Shown here: piece by piece, positions 21,601 to 34,766 of the stretch | Numbering within the stretch: position 1 is the stretch's first letter | Layout: each line of letters opens with the position of its first letter | NCBI GenBank assembly: GCA_025449115.1 | Contig: JAHLKC010000041.1 | Location: 62,001-126,000, forward strand | Length of the DNA stretch: 64,000 nt | Direction of reading: 5' to 3' | Source of the DNA: Chytridium lagenaria | Lineage: Eukaryota; Chytridiomycota; Chytridiomycetes; Chytridiales; Chytridiaceae | Notes under the pieces: model-generated | What the model saw: the letters and a program-made list of their open reading frames with translations, nothing else | The model's database searches: none | What the model was told of the DNA's origin: nothing | Position numbers and translations under genes: made by a program

Positions 21601-24600
21601 GAAAGGTTCCGATCTGTTGGAAGGATTTCGGAAGAAAGACAGCGAGTATTGACGGTATTTCCGAAACAAACAGATGGCTCCAAAGAAAGTATGCTTCCAC
21701 CCGCGTGCATTTCTTCACATATGTTATCAGAGGAACCGTGAGATGTTGCCAAACTCTGTTGAGATCCATTCGCTGATTCCAATGCCACGCCTTCAACCGC
21801 TTCCTGGTACATCTGCAGACTTTCTTGAGATGTATTGGCGATCGACGCAACAGCATTCTTTTTTGCGAGTTCTGAGCGGAGCAGGCTCAACTCTTCCGCC
21901 ATGTTTGCAAATGCCAAGAGATTTTCTCGACATTTTTCAAGTTCTGCAGATATATCATTTTTTTCTTCACAAAGATACCGAACGCGTGACTTTTCGTCTT
22001 CGATGAGACATTGTGCAGAAAGTAACTTTGACTGAAGCTCGTCAGTTTCAAGAGCATTTTCTTTTAGGCCTTGCATACTGAGAGTAAGAGAATGTAGCTG
22101 CGATTGGTAGGATGCGATTTCTTCAACAAAGTTTTGTTGAAGATTTTGGAGCTCGTCTTTCGATGTTTTTAGATTTAAAGTAAGGGCGTCATTCTCGTTC
22201 TCAAGATATAAGTAGCTCGCTCCGTCACTTCTTGAATCCTGGAGACGGCGGCTTCATGGAGCGATTTCTCTTCCACTAAAGCGGCTTGTACACATCTAAG
22301 AGCATCTTTCGATACATTCAACTCAGATTTAAGGCGTTGTTTTCGGATCCCCGGGCTTCAAAGTCACGAACTTTCTCTGTGAGTTCAATAATCTCTTCCT
22401 TGAGTTTGTTGATGATCTCATCTTTCTCAATGTTCTCAGCTGCTCTAGCTACGTGGAGATCTTGAGCCTGAAGTTGAAGACGGTGGACTTCAACTTCGAG
22501 CTGAGCTTGAAGCTGTTTTAATTCTCGATTTTCATCGGTCACAGCTGATATGATCTTGTTCAACGACTCTTTCTCCTTCGCATATGTCATTTGCTCTTCA
22601 TCCCTCGCGTTCTGAAGGGTGCTGATCTGAGAGCAAAGCTCATTTACCTCTTGCTGATGTTGAGAACCTAGACGCTGGTTTTCTTCCAAAGATTCCGAAA
22701 GCTGGTTTTGAAGAGCTTCTTTTTCTTCAAGTTGTTTAGCAAAACAAGTTGTTCTATCAAGCTCCTCATTGACAGCCATCTTCTCTTGAAGTCTCTCAAC
22801 CTCAGCTTCGAGTTGCGAGACCTTCTCGAGCTCAACACTTCTGGATTCCTGATTTTGAGTCAATAGAACCAGGCGTTCCTCAGCTTGCAAAGCACGCTCA
22901 ATAAGAGAAGATCTCTCAACATCAAAATGCTCTGTCAGCTGCCGAAGCTGCATCTTGGCTTGAGCTTTGGCCTCAACAAGGCTTTCATTGTCTTCCTGTA
23001 AAGCTGCTTTCTGTTGCTCTAATTCCAAAAGCTCTTGCTGAAGCTTGTCAACCGACGACCTTAATGTATCATTACTGTCATCTTTCGATGAAAGGTCTTC
23101 ATGTGCGCTTTCTACAGCTTGCATCCGAAGATGTTCTAACTGGTCCAAAAGCTGCTTGTTTTCAACTCTCTTGTCATTTCTTTCGTTGTAAACCCTCGTC
23201 AACACGGGAAGAAATTTAGAGTCCATGTCCTTCTCCATGGTCTCCAATTGAGAAAAGACAGTTTTAAGCATGCTTGGATCTACTACTTCCTTGGCCATTT
23301 TTATGCCGACCGCGTCGACGCTAGTGGTAGCTGCGATTATGTTCACGGAATCGTCTTTCAAGATTTCGGACGAGCTGATGAAGCTTTTACTGAATTCTGC
23401 GGCGTCTTTCTCATTTGCAGCGGCAAGAGAACAGGATTCGATATCTTTTTGGTCCATATTATCGTCTTCTGATGTTGGCACGGCTCCTAGCTCCAAGGCA
23501 TTCATTACTGATTTTGAAAGTAACGTGAGGCTGTCCGTTGATCCCTGCCAATTTGTGTAAGCAGATATGATTTCATAGCCAAAAGAAACTTACAATATAT
23601 CGCGGAGTAGAACCCTTCTGTTGAATTTCAGACACCAATTCGCTTCGGCTATTTTCTGTCGCTTGCAATCGCCCATTTGAGCCCGATCCCTTAGATTTCA
23701 ATCCAGGAAGTCGTGACCGTGGGGTATTGACAAAAGAGTCAGATCTTCTGGAATTCTTGAGAGATTTGGTATTTAGATTGGATATTCCAGAAAGAGTTCG
23801 AGATTTAGGGATCCACGTTACCGGGTTGATACGGATTTCGTCGGTGGAGTATGCAGTAATCTTTGTTTTGTTATTTACCCTGAAGATGCAAGAAACGTAC
23901 CATGTCATCGAGTGAGAAATAGGAAGAGTGGGATTCTTCTGACAGAGATGGGTGAAGAATCGCTCGCTTTCTGATGCCTCCGAAGCATTTTTACTTATTT
24001 ACAAAAATAAAATAAAATGATAAGTGACTAGTGTTATGAAGACGATAGATCTACCTTATGCTTTGGGTTCCAGTCATGTTCGATAGTTCTCCGTATTCAT
24101 CAATATGGAGACTCATACTCCTCTCCTCAAGTAACTCAACATGTTCTAAAGCATTCAAATCCTCCCTTGAACCAGCCGCCTTCGGGGTTACTACCTCCTC
24201 GTCACCCATTTCCGGATCTTCAGATGGCATCCCAACGCTGAGTCTGATGTCTGTCAATGTTTCCTCTGTAAGCAATGATGGCTGCACGGCTTCTTTTTGA
24301 AGTTTCACATCACCCAGATTCTCCAAGTCACGGCAGGAACTGCTACGAGAAGCAGCTCCTTGATCCAACCTAACTGTCACGACGCTCTCGCGAAGCTCAA
24401 CATCTTCTGAAGTCCTGGCGCTAACTGGTGCGGACAAAGATTCGCCAGATTGTGAATTCCGGAATCCTGACCACGGAAGAAGCTTCTTAAGCCATGATAT
24501 TGATTTGGAGCGGGAAGAGAATGGCGCTTTTGTTCGCGAGACATTCCAGTAGAAGAATCCTCAGCAATGATCGGTCTTGGTTTTAGAACTGTTTGCTCTT

Positions 24601-25845
24601 CTGCATCATCTGCTCCAATATCAGGCTGATCCACTGGTTGTTTAAGTTCTAACGGAGAATCCTGTCTTTCGTCATCGTAAAGGTCATAGATATCGCCAAC
24701 AGGCGTATGACGCGTCGACGCTAAAGGCTGCGTTTCATTATCCCCTGCCTGGACCTCAATGGGAGAACTCCGAAGCTCAGCGTGAACATCATCATCTTCT
24801 TCTTAGCAGATTGCTCTTCGTCCAAGTTGGTGGATGAGCCTGCCGTTGACATAAGAATAGGAAGATCACTGACAGAGGTCTCTAGAGTATGTGGAAATTC
24901 GACGGCATTGAAGGATAGATCCGAGGATCGGACACCTAGGCATGATAGCGGCTATCTCGGGTCGGGTGAAAAAGAGAAGGAAGCTTTTCTCACAGGAGAA
25001 GTTGAAAGGGACTGGTACATCCGCGAATAGGACTTGGGGAGTCGTCGCTCTCGACGAAGGGAACGTGGGGAAGCTTACTACTGAGCTAGCGTCTGACGAT
25101 GGATCTTCGTCATTTTGCTCGTCACCTTTATCCACTTCGTCCTCCAATTTATCATCATCGTCGTCATCTTCCCGATCTTCAAGTATGTCTTGCTCATCAA
25201 GAAAAGATGCGGCAACTGCATCGTCGTCTTCGTCTTCTTCTTTACCCTCATCGCTTTCATCACACTCCTCCATGTCCTCCACGTCCTTCTCAGCTTCCTC
25301 AACGTCTATGTCATCTTTCTCGCCATCCAAATCATCATCATCTACTTCATCAACCTCGACCTCTTCAAGCTGGCTTTCCCCGTCATTTGCCTCATCGTTA
25401 TTATCACAAAGATCATTCGAGCCACCCAACAAGTCTTCCTCATCGCTTAAAGGGTCATTTAAATCACATCTACTTGTGAAGGATCCAAAATATCTTCCTC
25501 AGCTTCAGCATCTGCACCAGCTAGGGAGAGCGTGTGTGAATCTTGCTGGAATGATGTCTCCAAACCCTCCATTTCCTCTTCATTCGACCTCGTCGAACTA
25601 ATTGACCCACTCTCTAGCTCTTCCGCCTCGCTATCATCCTCTTCCTCCTCATCCTCTTCCTCTCCACTCCATTCTCTTCCCGTCACTTTCATCATCACTC
25701 CCATCATCCTCCACATCATCAACCTCTACTTCACCCCAATGTCTGTAATGCTGTGATTTAAGCTAGACTCGACACCATCCACAACAGACGCGTCCGAACC
25801 GCTCTGGCTCAGATCATCGCCATGTTCAACATCGGATGCATCCAT
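18628..25845 (-). CDS. Giant coiled-coil protein with acidic N-terminus, unidentified
   Basis: One minus-strand gene of roughly 2,200 codons with few introns. Residues 1-150 (about 25845-25000) are extremely acidic: runs of D and E with SSSS-type complementary codons. A Ser/Thr-rich basic middle follows (PKSRTLSGISNLNTKSLKN, about 23770-23850). From about 23500 to 18640 it is almost continuous heptad coiled coil, with blocks such as QKAALQEDNESLVEAKAQ, LEEQ..LQKR and SLQKSERDSLLQLQDDR. I see no motor, kinase, GRIP, PACT or SMC head motif, so a scaffold at spindle pole, Golgi or cortex is only a guess. Start ATG at 25845 (MDASDVEHGDDLSQSG). A one-base slip near 18790 moves the end from 18774 to 18628. 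Frame slips near 20170, 20660, 21330 and 22080 separate the longer blocks. It could be two adjoining genes joined in my model. Confidence 0.55.
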
Positions 25846-26423
25846 GTCGGCTTGGAGTGAATAGTGTTTTGGCTCAGTTGGGTTGGCAACTCCTGTCACG
25901 GATGGCAGCGCCAGTTAGGGCCTATTCCGTTCAACCAAAACAAGAACTTGTCAAATGTGTTGTTGGGGCTGGCGACGAATTTGAGCCCCGCAAAACAAGT
26001 GAGCGTTTGATGGACGTGTTCCTCCAAACTGAAACACTGCGAAAAGAAGGCGATGTGATGGCGACGTGTTTGTGGAAGCGTTTCTACAAAATGGCTGATT
26101 TACCACTTCGAGCGGGATGCTGACTTTCGAAAGCCAATGACGGTCAATTTTTACAGATCATTAAAGCGGCAACAGTAAAACCAAAGTCCGTTGAGTGTCC
26201 AAGAACGCGAAAGTACTCAACAATAAATATCGAATTTTACATACGCGCCCGCCGTAAACACTCTGACGCAGGTTTTTTTTTAACAAAAAAAAAAAAAAAA
26301 ACCGGTAGTTACTTAGAGAATGTATGTTCAAATATAATTTGCGTTGGTTCTAGTCTACACCATATATGATCACAACACCACAGTGATGAAAAAAGGAATG
26401 TTAGGAAAAAACCCGAACTAATA

Positions 26424-29400
26424 TCAACTCTTCTCCCTTTTCAAGATATCAATCTCTTTTAAGAGCGCATCAATTTGGGTACGGTAAGAAGACTTCAAAT
26501 CCTCCATATCGGTCTTCATTTCCTCACATTGTTCCGTTTTCTCACCCAAAAGCTCAAGAGCCGTCATGAATCTATCGTATAGGGTTAGAATCTGAAGATG
26601 AAGGGAGAAAAAAACTATTGGACTTGAATGGGCATCGACCTTTTGTTAATGTCTCCCTTCTCTTTTTCAACCTCTTCAAGCTTTTCTTCGCGGCCGCACC
26701 TTCCTGCGCCTCCGTTGCCGACTTCAAAAGCTCTTCGGCTAACTCATCTTAAAAAAAGGAAATTAATTAAATTACGTCGATCCAGAATTAATGCTCACCT
26801 CGCGTCTTGGATATCATTTGCAACTGTTGCTGGAGCGTGGTGGGCCTGACCTTGATAATGCTTCATCGCAGCATGCAACCGATCCATAACGACTGCGGGT
26901 GCTCCCGCTAAACACTTGACCGCAGGGCTTGGTACGCTGCTCTAATAAACGCCAAAGGTTATAAGAGCAATGATGACAAATCGATGGTGAAAATACTTAC
27001 GAAAGAAGGACTTCTCGGAGATGACGGAGAGTCAACAAAAGATGGCACCCGTGACGAGAGTGCGCTCTGTGTGGGTGTAATTTGGATCTTCCAGCTTCGA
27101 TTCTTGGGGTACCACGATCAAAAGAATCTCTTAATCTTGTCCTATCATCCACACTTCGACGCTCCTCCAAATTTTTCGCTCCTCTTCGATCTTGGGCCCT
27201 TAATGTGTCCTGCGAATACATAATGTTAGTTCGCCTGCTACAGATGAAAAATGGTCTTACCGGTAAATTTCTCCTTTGATTCATCCATCGCTCGAATGTG
27301 AGACACTTTTAGCACGTCAATTTGGCGGACAGTTCCGCAACATTCCGCTCAAGTAACTCGCATTTCGTGTGTTCGGCCTAAAGTTCGTTTCAAAGGTTAT
27401 CGATGAGAAGTTTTGGTAAACTGGAAACTTACATCTAACAAAGCAGAAAGTTTTGCCAGACTCGTGGCGCTCCTGAGTGACCTGCAGCTCAAGTGCCAAA
27501 CTCTTTGTAGTCTTAAAACGAAGAGAAAAAGAAAAGTCAGAAAGCAGTATTTTGTGGGCCTAAGATAATTTAAAGCACTCACAAGATCGTTTACGCGCAG
27601 ACTCAGCTGTCGTTCCCGCTCTACTGCCAAACACGCTCCGCTTCCGTCTCGTGAATCGCGTGGTGAGACTGCATGATTTCAGTATTACGCGATAGTAGTT
27701 TGACTCACTTAAACTCGATTTGCTCCCAATCTCTTCGAGCAACGGCATGCTGGTTTTGTAGCAGTTCGATCTGTCTGATAAGACTCTGATCGCCTGATCG
27801 AAATTCCACCTCTAGCTCTTCGTAGCGGCCTTCAGCTTCCCTGTAACCTTCTTTGGAGGCTCTGCAGAATTCGATTAAAGCATCCATCGGAAAATATTCA
27901 ACTACGTAAGATAAAGAAACTTACGTTGACTTCTTCCGCAGATTCTCTACCGAATAAAAAAATGTGTCAAAACCACATATCCTTCGAGACACCAAAATAA
28001 AAACACTAACCCTCGCGCCAACTGGCTTCATCTTCAGACCGAGCAAGAGTAGATCGCAAGTCAAAAATCTGAAATTTACACTAAGTCCAGCGTTCTTTTG
28101 GACTTTTTTTTTTTCAAGACAACAAGAATACCTCTTTTCTTAATGCGCTCTCAATAGCTGTCGAGCTCTTTTGAAGATCCTCGAGCTGCTTATGAATTTC
28201 CTCGTTGATTTTCAGCTGCATCAAAAGAAATCGTCAATAGAAGGACACGGTGCTAAAAATTACCTCTCTTTCTAGAGCATTAGACTGTGCAGCAGTGGCA
28301 GCTTCAGCTTGAATCTTCCTTGCCTCCTGAAGCTCAACTCGACTGCGCTCCACAAGAGCCTAACAGTAAACAATGCGTTATTGAACTAGAACTTCGGACA
28401 GTGAGGTGTTATAGCCACATACATTCATTTGAGCCGCATCCTGATTCGCCTGTGCAAGTTGTTTTCTAACTGCACAATACTCTTTGCCTGCTTCTCATTC
28501 AACGTTCACTGCCCGCAGCGACTCTATATTATAAAAACACTTAGTCCTTGCAATACGGCAAGTACGAGAGATCCTTACCGTTGAGCTTCTTCTCAATATC
28601 GGCCAGCCTCGCGACTTTCTCTTTTAAATCCGCAATGTCAGATGCGAGCCTCCAGCTTTCGTGTCAACTCTTTAAGTTCACGGTCGTCTCTGTTTCCTTT
28701 GCTCGAAGTTTTTTGAGAATACCAGACGTCTTGAACTCGTTTTTGGAGAGTTTTTCACCTGTAGTGATATTCGTTTAGTAAAGAAATTAGCATATTCTTG
28801 TCACGAACAGAATAAGAAATTCACCTCTAAAAGTAAGCCTTTAATCTTCTCATCCTTATCGGCGATTTGCCTCATGAGACAGCGACGTTCCCTTGAAGAG
28901 AGCCTTGCGTCGCCGTAAGCTGTTGTTTGAGTGCTTCCCGCTCCTAAAAGTAAAGAATCAGCCTTTTGCAACTAAAAAATAATAATTTCATATAAAGTTA
29001 TACCACCTTTACCAACTCTTTAACTTGTCCCTCCGACTTCCCTAACCTAGCGTAAACTCCTGCACAATCGTCTCAAGCTTCGCATTTCTTCCGCCTTGAC
29101 GCTCTCCAACTGCTCAAGCTGACTTCGAGGATATTGGCGGTCTCATTGAGAGTGGCATTCTCAGTCATAATTTATGAGCTGTTTTTCGCGTTCTTCAATC
29201 ACCTTCATCATGTTTTAACGTCGGATTCAAGGAGACGGATCCGGTCTTGTGCGCGGGAAGTTCTACAGTTGCGCCGGGAGGGAAGGAGAGGATGTGGATT
29301 TTTCGGGAATAGATGGTGCAGCGTGGATTCAGAGGGTGGTAATGGCATGTTTGAGGAAGCTTTGGGAGCCTCATGAGGGGCGGAATCTCTTTCTGCAGAG

Positions 29401-30851
29401 TTTCCTCCTGTTCTACGTTCCTTGCCAAATCATCTACAACACGAAGTTCAGAGGTCAGCGGTGACTCCTCCTCAGGTTTCGATATTTCTTCTCCGGCTGA
29501 GACGGCTGGCTCATTGGCCAAAGGAGGACGTTGTGACTCTTCAATCTTGAATTCCTTAACCCCAATTTCCGGATCGCTAGCCTTATCTTCTGCGGCGAGC
29601 TCCTTTTCGACATCACCGGCGTTATTAATATACGCCACAGCCGAAGGAGCCTCTTCTTCTACGACATTTGGTACCGCTTCGACCACCATAAGTGAGGCAT
29701 CGTCCTTCAAAGATATGGAGGCCTCTTCAATTTTTGGATCTACCTCGGCTTCAGTCTCCTCTTGCTTCCCTATTTCTTCCTTTACATCTTCCACCACATT
29801 ATCAGTTTCAGCAGTTGTTTCAGTAGGTAGCATTGCCCCTTTCGACTTTTCATCTGTTTTATCTACGGCCAAAGGAGTCTCAGCCACCATTGCGACGTCA
29901 TGCGTTTCCTTAGATTCAGCGACTTTTTCGGAGTTCAGTGGGGCTTCCTTCTGTTCTTCGAAATTCTCAGACTCCAGAGGCGCCTTTTCGACGTCAAGAG
30001 CTGCCGTCACTACATTTGATTTCTTCATTGCCGTGGCTGCCACAACACCATCCGCATTCTCCACGGATTTCTTCACATTATCGTCCGTGTTCACCAACGA
30101 CACCCTCCGCCCTGACGCTCCGCCGCCTTTCCCCTTCCCCGCCGCATTTAATCTCTCCGAGAGCGACATCCTCGGCTGCTCCGTCGCAATCGCTACGGCC
30201 GGTGCCTCTGATGTACCCAAAATCGACGACAGCAGATCTGGCCTAACCTGAGACGACCGTTTCGCATCGTTCGAGAGACTCTTTCGCGGTTGTGGTGGGG
30301 ATGCTGTGACGGTTCCTGTGAGGCCGCCGAGCATGGACGAGAAAAAATCGGTGTCGCTTGTGGATGTTGGGAGGGTTGGCGTGATGAGGGAGGGGGCTGC
30401 GGATAGGGTTGAGGTGAGAGTTGTCGAAAGATTCCGGAGAGAGCTTAGACCAGAGGTGAGACTTTGGGAAACAACGGAGGATGTCGAATCTGTCGTGTAA
30501 TAAGGGCCATCATGAGTCAATCGCACGAATGAGATATACATTGAACTACATGGCATTGATAAAGTATGCCGAAGCCGTACCTTTCCCTCCCAGCGCTGTC
30601 AATGATCCAGCTGTAGATTGTGCTGCAGTGGAATACTGAGACGTCTCTGACGATGCCAGATCCATCTCTGACCCACTTCCAGAAGTCCCATTGTCCCCAA
30701 ACCCATTCGTCGGGCCCTCTGTTTTAGGTGAAGCCCCAGGAGGCGCCTGTATATCCAGAGCCCGATCAATCCTTGACTCCACCTCTGAGACGGCCTTGAC
30801 AACCCACGACATGCCGTCCGAGCCAGCAAGGGAGTTTAGCCAACTACTCAT
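26424..30851 (-). CDS. TMF/Sgm1-like golgin (TATA element modulatory factor homologue)
   Basis: The start at 30851 opens MSSWLNSLAGSDGMSWVVKA then ESRIDRALDI, the N-terminal signature of TMF/Sgm1 golgins. A long Ser/Thr/Glu/Ala-rich low-complexity segment follows (about 30560-29240). From about 29230 down to 26424 the exons are short, separated by 40-60 nt introns, and encode coiled coil throughout (for example EELEVEFRSGDQSLIRQIE, about 27840-27770). The last exon reads YRTQIDALLKEIDILKREK-stop, matching the conserved C-terminal Rab6-binding coiled coil of the family. TMF proteins tether vesicles at the Golgi and bind Rab6/Ypt6. Several exon joins in 28400-29220 are uncertain. Confidence 0.68.
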
Positions 30852-31359
30852 CTTTGTTGTTCAGTTATGATTGAATGTTTTGGACTTAGAGATCGATTAA
30901 GGTTGAAGATATCTGGTCTGGTTTATGGTCAATGACGGTGATCCGGCTGGAAAGCCTTCAGGACACCAGCGTGATCTCTGGCTCCTTGTTTTTCTGGCAA
31001 AATTTGGGGTTCTTAAAGGTGGTTGCGTCGTTATCGTCGTCACGCACGACCGAATTTTATTGAAGGCACAGAGCATTCAAAGCAGGTTTCGTCAATGACA
31101 GATCATGATTTGAGCTATTTCCTTTATTCGGTGTTTGGAACACATTGAAAAGTGCAGGTTTGCCCATGATCACCAGCTGAGACGAATTGGGCTCGTCACG
31201 TCATAAGGATGTTTCTTTAATTAAGCTCATACTACGGGAAAAATAGCTCTACATCAAATCGTCTTCCATTACACGTAGGTGCTTTTTTTCCATGACACGT
31301 ATCGGTTGATCATCGTTGAGCTTCCAGTCTCGACACTTTAATTTTTCGCTTTCAAAGAA
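30852..31359. promoter_or_regulatory. Divergent promoter region, TMF golgin / SmF
   Basis: About 508 bp between divergent start codons. CACGTCAT-like strings occur near 31196-31204. No clear TATA box, coding region or RNA gene was found. Confidence 0.35.
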
Positions 31360-31957
31360 ATGTCCGCAGCAGCTGTGAGTATTGGGACTGCGGGAACATG
31401 CCTGCCGATGACATCCCACATCCTCGTCGCTATACCGAACTACGAAGAACATTCTCTAATCAATTTCTCTCCTCTTCCAAATGATATCGGCCATAACCCA
31501 CTTCCATTCTGAACCTCTGAACAATCGAAACTGCAGTTCACCCCTATCAACCCCAAGCCCTTCCTCAACGGCCTCACTGGCAAGCCCGTGATAATCAAGT
31601 TGAAGTGGGGGATGGAGTACAAGGGGTATCTTCTCTCAGTAGACTCTTACATGAACGTTCAGGTTCGTCTTTCCCATTTTTATGTCTTGACAGTAATAAT
31701 CAAGACTTCATGCAAAACTTAAACGTTTTTCTTGCAGCTTGCCAATGCCGAGGAATACATTGATGGAGCATCCACTGGAGCGCTTGGAGAGGTGTTGATT
31801 AGGTGAGGCCATTTTCTCTGAGCTTGAGAATCATGTCCAACACCATCAGCGATAGGGCCTTTTCATCGTTTGGAGATTGATCAACTAACCCGTTATTCAC
31901 AGATGCAACAACATTCTTTACGTCCGCCAAATAGAAGAAGAAGGGGAGGACGAGTGA
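31360..31957 (+). CDS. SMX3: Small nuclear ribonucleoprotein F (SmF)
   Basis: A core Sm-ring subunit of the U1, U2, U4 and U5 snRNPs (and of minor snRNPs where present). Four exons: MSAAA (31360-31374); [18 protein letters not shown] through [18 protein letters not shown] (31537-31662), which is the Sm1 motif; [21 protein letters not shown] (31738-31802), the start of Sm2; and [21 protein letters not shown] (31903-31957). The CNN-ILYVR box is the RNA-contacting Sm2 loop. It matches human SmF over its whole length and has no frame break. The first intron (162 nt) is longer than the others. Confidence 0.95.
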
Positions 31958-32302
31958 AATGCGACAGAAGGAAGGGCTGGATTTTGAGGGCATACCACTG
32001 TATCCTTAACGGAAGGAAACAGGAGTTTGAAAGAACGGTTGCATTAAGCTTTTCTACCCGCGTCTTCATTTATTTTTCACACGGCCATGGGCTTCCGGCC
32101 AGCGATGTTGCTGTCTTTTTTTGTTTTTGTTTTTAACGATGGGGAAAGGGTGCATAATGTAATATAATGTTGATACTTCTAACGCAATTCCGGATTTTTG
32201 CCTAATGGGTATATCTTTTTCTTTTCTTGCATACGTGAGACTTAATTGCGTTGATTCGAATTGGGATGTGCTGGTATGGTGGATGACTGAAATCTTATCT
32301 GT

Positions 32303-32940
32303 TCACCGGTCTTCTGGCGTAAATTTAAATGGCTCTTTGGTGTACATCCATTCATCATCTTCCAGCTCGCGGACGGCTGTGTAGAATACGGCCAGAGAGA
32401 AAGAATGCGTGTGAGTATGCTTCCGAGAATTCCGAGAATACAAGGTTCAATCACCTTTTCGAATTTCTATCGTGGAGCAAAGGGCATCGTGAACGAACGT
32501 TAGATAGTATTAAAGCGAGCTAAAGAAGGCAGTCTAAAGACAATAGTCTTTTGTGATTTCATATAATGAAGGTAGACGGAATCAACTCACTATCTTGAAG
32601 CTCTCGGGCTATGTCTACATATTGTCCGAGAATATAGGCAATGCGAGGGAACCACAGCAACAGAGTCAATTTCGTGAGCAAGATGGTGTGCTAAGATATC
32701 ATGGCAAGAAGCCTTGACAAACTGCACGTTGATATTAAAGACTAACCTTTCTTGCTATCCTTCATGGCTTCTTCAGCCTCAAACTTGATGACTTTTTTGA
32801 ATGAATGCACATGCATCAAGTTCGTCATGTTGATGAATAAAACGTTAGAAAGATTTCCATCAAAGGCAATGGATTAAGTTTGAGGCTCTCCTACCTCTCT
32901 CAAGAACACTGTGACCCTCTGGAGATGGCGACCTGAACAT
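32303..32940 (-). CDS. Small multi-exon protein with hydrophobic helix, unassigned
   Basis: A spliced model on minus: MFRSPSPEGHSVLER, intron, VIKFEAEEAMKDSKK, intron, HTILLTKLTLLLWFPRIAYI then LGQYVDIARELQDS, intron, a short exon, intron, AVRELEDDEWMYTKEPF and a TGA at 32303-32305. All junctions are GT-AG with 60-90 nt introns. The middle exon is hydrophobic enough for a membrane helix; the ends are charged. I do not recognise the family. Support is only open frame plus splice signals, so the exon choice (including a second open frame in the middle exon) is tentative. Confidence 0.35.
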
Positions 32941-33109
32941 GGTTGTAAATATGGAATCTTGCAAAAATTGTCATGTATTTACAAATCTGGGATTCCAGCG
33001 ATGTGTATCTATCCAAAAGCAAATTCAAGGTGTAGGTATGTTTATATTTATCCATAAAAAATATTATATACAAAACTATAAAATGCCCCAAGAAAGGTTT
33101 CTCCAAACA

Positions 33110-33613
33110 TCAATCTTTGTTCAGCAACACAGAAGATCCCGAAGTCGAGAAGGGTTTGATTTGAATTATGTTGTTGCCATGTGCTATAAAGACACCGTAT
33201 GCGCGTTCTCTATCCCTCCTTGCCCGACCCCACTCTTTCCTATTGAATTTAGCCAGCCAGCCCAAATCTGCCGCCCTCTTTCTCCGTCTCTCTTCTTCCT
33301 CCAGAGACGGTGCGGAGGCTACCGGTTCTCCACTAAATCGAGCCGCCCTCTTCCGCTTCTTTTCCTCCTCCTCGACAGAAAGAACGATGGCTGTTGTTAT
33401 TAAGGGTAAAGTAAGTGATGCCTTTACGAACTCTTACTAGTTGCATTTGGTCTGGCAAGAAGCTCCTCTTTCTTCCCAGTGGTTGGAGGTCCGAGTTTCT
33501 GAAGCTCTATTCAAGGCAAATTAGAGAAATACTTCATCAGCATTATACGGAGGAGAAAATTCGATCATGAGGAGTATTGCATGCATACCAGTCTTGAGGC
33601 CATTGACCGTCAT
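33110..33613 (-). CDS. SAP-domain ribonucleoprotein, SARNP/Tho1-like
   Basis: The first exon MTVNGLKT joins over a 70-nt intron to ELQKLGPPTTGKKEELLAR, which together make a SAP motif (helix, turn GPPTTGKK, helix). After a second intron (about 33406-33361) come two copies of the family's basic signature, EEEEKKRKRAARF and EEEERRRKRAADLGW, typical of SARNP/CIP29/Tho1 where KR-RA-RFG repeats follow the SAP domain. A short basic tail ends at TGA 33110-33112. These proteins bind RNA and the DEAD-box Sub2/UAP56 and help mRNA export with TREX. The protein is short (about 125 residues) and may lack part of the tail through a frame slip near 33235. Confidence 0.65.
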
Positions 33614-34766
33614 CTTCTTTGCGGCGGCAGGTATTTTTGCGACACTATACTAATAAACGGTGGTAAATGGAAAGGTTTTTAAATTCTCATTGACGCGGGC
33701 AAGATGCTTTAAGTGCTTACATCGCGACCGTCTGTTGCACTTGTCGCAGGAAGTTAAAGGTTTAGAGGAAAGCTTACTGTCTTGTAGGTAATTAAAACGC
33801 GGGAAGCTCAAGCTTCGCCTGTCTTTCTGCTGTGTGTACCCGGGTGATTCCGTCAAATGCTTCCCACAAGAGGCTATCAGAGGCTCAGGTCAGTATGTGA
33901 ACGACGCGGGTAGCATCACCCAACCAATTGAATAACAAAGACTTGCGGCTGCGCCACACCCTTGGAGGGTATAAATTCTCGGAAATAATTTTATCTATCT
34001 CAAATTTGGAGAGCTTGATCAACCACCCGCTATAGTGTATTGTTTGTTGAGGTGGCCCGTTGAGTATTAGGGAACGAAAGCCGTTGCCCGACACATCTTC
34101 GTCGAAAGTCCCACAGCCGCTCTTCCAACTTGAAAGGAAGAAACGGAAGAAACGAAACAAACAGAGAGCAGCTGAAAGAGAAGGTAGCAAAAGTCAGAGG
34201 CAAACAAGCAGCCACTGTACTCCAGTCCTTCCTTGATAGACAAGGGAAATATTGGGTGCAGCCTGCAAATTAGCCAGAGAAAGAAGACACCCCTTCACCT
34301 GTCCGTCTTGTTGGTGTTCTTCAGTTAATAGTGTTTGAAGGGTTACAAAACTAAGCTTACGTGGCCTATCAACGGTCAGCACAACAAGCATTGCAAGCAT
34401 TGAGTCGAAGAACTAAGGCAGAATCAAGGCCGTCAACCAGCGGTCTGCAATTACATCATCCTTCATCCACCCCTTACCCCCGTCATAAAGCAACTGGTGC
34501 AGCCGCGCTAGTTGAACTTGTCCTGTACTGCCTCTATCTCCACTACCCATCACATCACATCACATTCCGTCACTCATTTAACGACAAACTCCTCCACACA
34601 ACGACAGCAAGAAATTCTAAAATCAAATTGTCACGGAGGCAGCATCGTCGTGAAACAACGGTCATTGTCAACGATCGACACATCAAAACCCTTACACTTG
34701 CCATCTCGACGCGAAGAATCACACACGCTGACCGGGACGTTCGCTCCCATCACCATCTCGATCGAA
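33614..34766. promoter_or_regulatory. Divergent intergenic region, SARNP / PNUTS-LD gene
   Basis: About 1.15 kb without a convincing gene. Short open frames on minus (33885-34190) show no family features. Repeated CATCACATCACATCACATTCC near 34545-34570 is the only local repeat seen. It probably contains both promoters and a long 5' leader of the downstream gene. Confidence 0.35.

Noticed and set aside
24942..25601. Plus-strand frame rich in serine (219 codons)
   Set aside because: It is the complement of the poly-Asp/Glu head of the giant coiled-coil gene; composition is explained by GAT/GAC/GAA codons on the other strand.
25836..26123. Small plus-strand frame MAAPVRAYSVQPKQ... beginning opposite the start of the giant gene
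   Set aside because: No recognised family and no splice or start support; it could be a small mitochondrial protein but I cannot support it from sequence alone.
29373..30251. Long plus-strand open frame (292 codons) opposite the TMF golgin N-terminus
   Set aside because: It is very Ser/Thr/Ala-rich because it mirrors the Glu/Ala/Val-rich minus-strand frame; the minus frame has the TMF start motif and continues into coiled coil.
31985..32010. GTATCCTTAAC downstream of SmF, resembling U12 donor and branch site
   Set aside because: It lies after the SmF stop codon with no exon on either side, so it is a chance match.
33168..33440. Plus-strand frame resembling a mitochondrial targeting peptide
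   Set aside because: The opposite strand gives a spliced SAP domain plus two KRKRA(A)-type repeats of the SARNP family, a more specific explanation.
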